Shown here one piece after another: positions 59,267 to 64,000 of a DNA stretch of 64,000 nucleotides (the stretch's first letter is position 1; each line of letters begins with the position of its first letter). The notes beneath the pieces are model-generated. The model saw only the letters and a list, made by a program, of their open reading frames with translations. It had not been told where the DNA came from and ran no database searches. Source of the stretch: Littorina saxatilis (taxonomy: Eukaryota; Mollusca; Gastropoda; Littorinimorpha; Littorinidae); the NCBI RefSeq assembly GCF_037325665.1, contig NC_090246.1:37152317-37216316 (forward strand), in the 5' to 3' direction. The position numbers were made by a program, and so were the translations under genes.

Positions 59267-60443
59267 TCCAATGTCAAATTTACTTCTAGGCTTCGGCCGT
59301 TTGGGTCTGCTGACTCGTTCCATATTTAACATATGCCATACAAATATGACAACCCCATAAATGCCTAGGCCTTCTCCATTCTTTCACACAAAATATGTAA
59401 AAATAAGATCAAGCAAACATTTGGGAGCACAATAAAAATGGGAACATTTTGTATTTGTAAGAGTATGACGGCAGAAAATCGGCATGAGCCCTATGATCAT
59501 TTGGAATAATTTGACCCAAAAAAACGAACCGTGCGGCAACCAACGAATCAACCAAGGAACTATCGCCGGGTCTCAGAATATGTGCAAACAAACCGTTAGG
59601 ACATTTTGGACAGCACTGGTTCGGATCCCTAACGTAGTGGATGCATTGGAGTGGATCGCATCGGGCCACGGAGCACATTGCCCTTCCGTCCACACATCTA
59701 CAGAAAGTGCAGAGATCAGGCTTAAACTGCTGTCCCGCAGGCCACATCTTCCCATCCCACAGGCACCCAGGCTTCGGGGTAGTCATACCCAGGGTAGCTG
59801 GGTGCACCGCTGTTGCCATGGCAGAGGCAAATACGAAGGAGAAAAGAACCGACAACGCCATTGCTAGCACATTAATTGGAAGTGTCAAGCTTTCGGCTAA
59901 GTCGTTTGACCAAGAGACCAAGCCGGTTGTCTGACAATATAGTCACAAATTGTGAAGGAAAGTAAGTCATACGTAAGGAACGACTTTGAGACGTTTGGTA
60001 AAGATTACACGAACAATGAGGTCAAAGAAGTTCCGTTCTTTTGTAACGATAAGAATGTGATCCATTTACACATTATGTGCTTCAACGACATTGAGCAATA
60101 GGTTGTACCGCCGAAAAATACGTAACAAAAATATTTCCTCATAAGAGAAAGAAAACACAAGTCGCGTAAAGCCATATCAACACATTGAGTCAATCTATCG
60201 ACCTAAAAGAAACTGAACACACTTGGTCATATATTGCCGAATCTAAAAAGTCAGAGGCTGGCCCAAACCCTTCGACCTAGACAGCGCTCACTCAGGGGTC
60301 TTGTTGACTGAAGAAAAAAGAGTGAACCTAACTTGCATCAAACGGATTTTCTTTAAATGTCATTCTACAACGCTATTGTGTTGACAATAACCTCACAGAT
60401 TGTTTACTTGATAACCCTTTTCCATTTCTTATTTTGTTCTGTC
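59267..60443 (-). repeat. Tandem duplication, distal unit
   Basis: The second copy of the block at 57633-58807, 1634 bp away and in the same orientation. Small indels and scattered substitutions separate them (for example aaacatttgggagcacaata in both). The match resumes at 63.22 kb after a 2.8-kb interruption of repeats. Confidence 0.85.
59594..59861 (-). CDS. Duplicated VWC first exon (alternative exon or partial gene)
   Basis: 268 nt, the same length, start codon and phase-1 donor (AACG/GTTTGT) as exon 1 at 57949-58216. It encodes the signal peptide MALSVLFSFVFASAMA and a complete ten-cysteine VWC domain with several replacements between cysteines (for example CRCVDGRAMCSVARC for CNCVDGRAACAVADC). 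All cysteines are kept and the frame is intact. No second exon 2 exists between the copies, so this exon either splices to the shared exon 2 at 57112 as an alternative promoter/first exon, reads into its own intron, or is a dying partial gene. Confidence 0.7.
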
Positions 60444-60760
60444 TTTTTTTTCTTCCGATATTTCTTTCTTTCAATCTTTGTTTGGTCTTTGTCCTAGTTT
60501 CTTTCCTTCTTTGTTTTCTTTCTCTCTGTCCTTTCTTCTTTCTGTCTGTCTGTCTTTCTTTCCTTCTTCCGTTCTTTTCTTCTCTCTTTCTGTCCTCCCG
60601 GGAGATGTGCTGAGTACACACATCATCCATCATACGCACGCCAAGTGTTCCGTTTTGGCCACCCTCAACCCTCGGCACTGATAGCATCTAATCTTTGCAC
60701 AACACTGATAACCGAAATACCGATGATCCAACTATCTATACTGTTTCACAAAAGAAGCGG
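60444..60760. repeat. Pyrimidine-rich (CTTT)n/(CTGT)n tract and flanking sequence
   Basis: TTTC/TCTG-rich sequence to about 60600, then unique sequence. It begins exactly where the distal duplication unit loses its match. Confidence 0.6.
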
Positions 60761-60765
60761 GGGTA

Positions 60766-60965
60766 AACAATCTTTGCCTCGCTTGTGTCTTCCTTGCAAG
60801 CAGCTGAATATTTTGTCAGCTATGTTTTCTGTATAATTAGTGTTTGTTTGTCTCTGGACTTACAGGACCGCTGGGTCAAAATATCTGTGAACGTAACGGG
60901 TTTTTTTGGTCAATATTTAAACGTTCCAACAACATACCTTTCTTGTTTTTTTTATTCTGAATTTT
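60766..60965. repeat. Family H repeat, uninterrupted copy
   Basis: ttgcctcgcttgtgtcttcc, then gtttgtttgtctctggactt, then ctgggtcaaaatatctgtga and ccaacaacatacctttcttg. It matches 12.18-12.31 plus 19.37-19.43 kb and so displays the site that El2 interrupts there. Confidence 0.6.
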
Positions 60966-61080
60966 GGAAGGTTGGCAGTCTGTTGGTTTTTGGATTTAAA
61001 AAAAAAAAATCAGTTCGACCAAAACGACAGATATAAATCCGTTGTCAGCAGACTGGAAATGCAAGCGGTGACATAATTTG

Positions 61081-61188
<108 letters not shown>

Positions 61189-61351
61189 CCCTGCACTACG
61201 CTGCCCCTACTCTCAACCCCTCTTTTGATATGACTTAACAAAAAATACAGGGGATCGAGAGAGTCTTATGATAGGGGGAGTCTGAAATAGAGGTAAATTT
61301 GAAGAGCATATTTACAGAAAATCTGCAAAACGAGGCTCTTTTAAAAAAAAC

Positions 61352-62130
61352 AAGTCGCGTAAGGCGAAAATACAACATTTAGTCAAGTAGCTGTCGAACT
61401 CACAGAATGAAACTGAACGCAATGCCATTTTTCAGCAAGACCGTATACTCGTAGCATCGTCAGTCCACCGCTCATGGCAAAGGCAGTGAAATTGACAAGA
61501 AGAGCGGGGTAGTAGTTGCGCTAAGAAGGATAGCACGCTTTTCTGTACCTCTCTTTGTTTTAACTTTCTGAGCGTGTTTTTAATCCAAACATATCATATC
61601 TATATGTTTTTGGAATCAGGAACCGACAAGGAATAAGATGAAAGTGTTTTTACATTGATTTCGACAATTTAATTTTGATAATAATTTGTATATATTTAAT
61701 TTTCAGAGCTTGTTTTTAATCCAAATATAACATATTTATATGTTTTTGGAATCAGAAAATGATGGAAAATAAGATGAACGTACATTTGGATCGTTTTATA
61801 AATTTTTATTTTTTTTTACAATTTTCAGATTTTTAATGACCAAAGTCATTAATTAAATTTTAAGCCACCAAGCTGAAATGCAATACCGAAGTCCGGGCTT
61901 CGTCGAAGATTACTTGACCAAACTTTCAACCAATTTGGTTGAAAAATGAGGGCGTGACAGTGCCGCCTCAACTTTCACGAAAAGTCGGATATGACGTCAT
62001 CAAAGACATTTATCAAAAAAATGAAAAAAACGTTCGGGGATTTCATACCCAGGAACTCTCATGTCAAATTTCATAAAGATCGGTCCAGTAGTTTAGTCTG
62101 AATCGCTCTACACACACACACAGACAGACA

Positions 62131-62181
<51 letters not shown>

Positions 62182-62462
62182 ACACACACACACACACACG
62201 CACGCACATACACCACGACCCTCGTCTCGATTCCCCCCTCTACGTTAAAACATTTAGAGTGATAAAGAAAAGCGTGCTATCCTTCTCAGCGCAACTACTA
62301 CCCCGCTCTTCTTGTCAATTTCACTGCCTGTGCATCGAGCGGTGGACTGACGATGCTACGAGTATACGCTCTTGCTGTAAAAATGCAGTGAGTTCAGTTT
62401 CATTCTGTTAGTTCGACAGCTTGACTAAATGTTGTAATTTCGCCTTACGCGACTTGTTTTCT
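61352..62462. mobile_element. Family C foldback element with ~195-bp inverted ends
   Basis: The left end (agtcgcgtaaggcgaaaat, to about 61545) reappears inverted at 62265-62462, giving a 1.1-kb foldback. The middle holds the usual family C body (ggatatgacgtcatcaaag, then gatcggtccagtagtttag) and a CA tract. Only this copy has the second inverted arm, so it could be a full-length element or two copies facing each other. Confidence 0.7.
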
Positions 62463-63217
62463 TTAAGATCAGTCTCAGGAGACTTGTATTGTTTGGACAT
62501 TAAAAAGTCGTATCTTTTAGGTCGTATGACTTGAATTCACATTACGATTTAAAAGACAAGCTGGTTTGGTTTGTGAGAATGATTACATATATGGATCGTT
62601 TTAAAAACAAAGTTGCATTTCTCTTGCGAAAGGGTGTATTTTGGAACACTTTCTAACACTTTGAAACACTCCAAATATCATGACAGCCATGCAATGAATG
62701 GCAGTTTGATCCGGTCACGACCTGTACAATGTCTGTCGTGTACTCTTACCTCTACTGTTTTCGATCATATATATTGTTCAGTCTCTTGTCGGTGCCATTG
62801 CACGGTAATACCGCATTATCCTGATTTCGGGTCCGGTTATGCAAGCGTCGAATTTAGAGATTTTAGTCCGGGATAAACTGCATTTGAGGGTATAGTTTAT
62901 CGAGGACTCCGTACAGTTTCCAAACCTCAACACTTGTTGAGAAGTACTTTACAATTTTGTGTGTATTCCTGCATTCTGCAATGTGAGAGGCTAAATGTGT
63001 CCCTGGTGTTATATTTTTTTCACACGAGGCTGCTCAAAATAGAGAAATAGATATTTCCACCAAGCTGCTTGTAGGCACAGGTTCTTAGCTTTTTATGACG
63101 GGCTGTTCAGTCCACAAGAACCCGATTCCATAACGCTCTGAAGGGTTTGGGCACCCCGGTGCCTTTTTTGTGCTTTTACTACAGATACATTGATTTATTA
63201 TTGATGACTATTTACGG
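62463..63217. other. No gene recognised
   Basis: Unique-looking sequence. An 87-codon plus-strand open stretch (62613-62876) resembles nothing known to me. Confidence 0.35.
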
Positions 63218-63840
63218 TCTTTGGGCAATGCAATCTGGCACGAAAGTTCACCCGCTCCAGTTTTATTTTTGCACCGGTGTCGGAGAATTCAGAGTTTTCT
63301 GCCGAAGGTCGGGGTTAAACACTAGCCTATCAATCAATATGAGGTTTCTCGCGCGTATTCCGTGGGTACAGTTCTAAGCGCAGGGATTTTTTTTTTTCAA
63401 TTTTTATTCAAGGCGCAGGGATTTATTTATGCCGTGTGAGATGGAATTGTTTTACACAATACATCACGCATTCACATCGGCCAGCAGATCGCAGTCATTT
63501 CGGCGCATATCCTACTTTTCACGGCCTATTATTCCAAGTCACACGGGTATTTTGGTGGACATTTTTATCTATGCCTATACAATTTTGCCAGGAAAGACCC
63601 TTTTGTCAATCGTGGGATCTTTAACGTGCACACCCCAATATAGTGTACACGAAGGGACCTCGGTTTTTCGTCTCATCCGAAAGACTAGCACTTGAACCCA
63701 CCACCTAGGTTAGGAAAGGGGGGAGAAAATAGCGGCCTGACCCAGGGTCGAACACGCATCCTCTCGATTCCGAGCGCAAGTGCGTTACCACTCGGCCACC
63801 CAGTCCCTATAATGTTGTATAAGTTAGAGTAATTTTTTTC
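63218..63840. repeat. Continuation of the VWC-block duplication, split by SINE-B
   Basis: 63219-63336 matches 58808-58920 (tttgggcaatgcaa, then cccgctccagttttattttt, ggttaaacactagcctat), and the match resumes after the SINE at about 63812 (gttgtataagttagagt). So the distal duplication unit originally extended this far. Confidence 0.65.
63345..63810 (-). repeat. SINE-B, minus copy
   Basis: A near-identical match to 42.88-43.28 kb: the 3' end with a duplicated gcgcagggattt phrase at the left, and the tRNA-like head (complement of gggtcgaacacgcatcctct) at the right. It is inserted in the duplicated segment next to ctat, which is present on both sides. Confidence 0.8.
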
Positions 63841-63879
63841 ACTGCCCCTGCATGTCCATCGTATTCCCCCCCACCCCCC

Positions 63880-63929
63880 ACCCCCCCAACCAATCTCTCC
63901 ATCTCTCTCTCTCTCCCTCTCTCTCTCTC

Positions 63930-63968
<39 letters not shown>

Positions 63969-63975
63969 GTCTGTC
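63880..63975. repeat. (CT)n / (CTGT)n microsatellite
   Basis: CT then CTGT repeats near the window end. Confidence 0.95.
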
Positions 63976-64000
63976 CATAAAAACGCTGTAGTCCTCTCTC

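Overview
The window reads as a piece of a marine mollusc nuclear genome, most likely a gastropod. It is intron-rich and AT-rich, and packed with dinucleotide microsatellites, tRNA-derived SINEs, short TIR elements and DIRS-type retroelements. I recognise the repeat style as gastropod-like but cannot name the species from sequence alone.

Three host loci are supported. (1) USO1/p115, the Golgi vesicle-tethering factor, fills 1.65-38.12 kb on the minus strand. I could read 22 coding exons whose phases all agree and which sum to 2820 nt (939 residues plus stop), close to the vertebrate length of about 960. (2) An ELOVL very-long-chain fatty-acid elongase lies head-to-head with it on the plus strand (39.6-44.7 kb, four coding exons, all family motifs present). 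(3) A small secreted von Willebrand factor C (VWC) protein lies on the minus strand at 56.9-58.2 kb (two exons). Its promoter-proximal part and first exon are tandemly duplicated at 59.3-60.4 kb, without a second copy of exon 2.

USO1 intron 19 (4.0-19.7 kb) is swollen by three DIRS-type tyrosine-recombinase retroelements, all in the same orientation as the host gene. El3 (4.1-6.4 kb) is internally deleted. El1 (6.4-12.1 kb) looks largely whole. El2 (12.3-19.4 kb) is broken in its coding parts. Each has the DIRS layout of inverted terminal repeats plus an internal complementary region. El2 also carries a full-length 5S rRNA sequence and a 1.5-kb array built from GGTCCGG-like words. It nevertheless has terminal repeats that read as identical, which suggests recent movement in trans.

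The rest is repeat sequence: several SINE families (some nested, with readable target-site duplications), a short retroposed family with an AAAG tail (family A), TACAGT-ended MITEs, LINE 3' fragments, foldback elements and long CA/GA tracts. A canonical hammerhead ribozyme lies at 53.15-53.21 kb on the minus strand, between two identical 85-bp direct repeats. The strongest candidates for something undescribed are the 5S-bearing non-autonomous DIRS element and this ribozyme-bearing unit. All coordinates were read by eye; exon ends could be off by a base or two.
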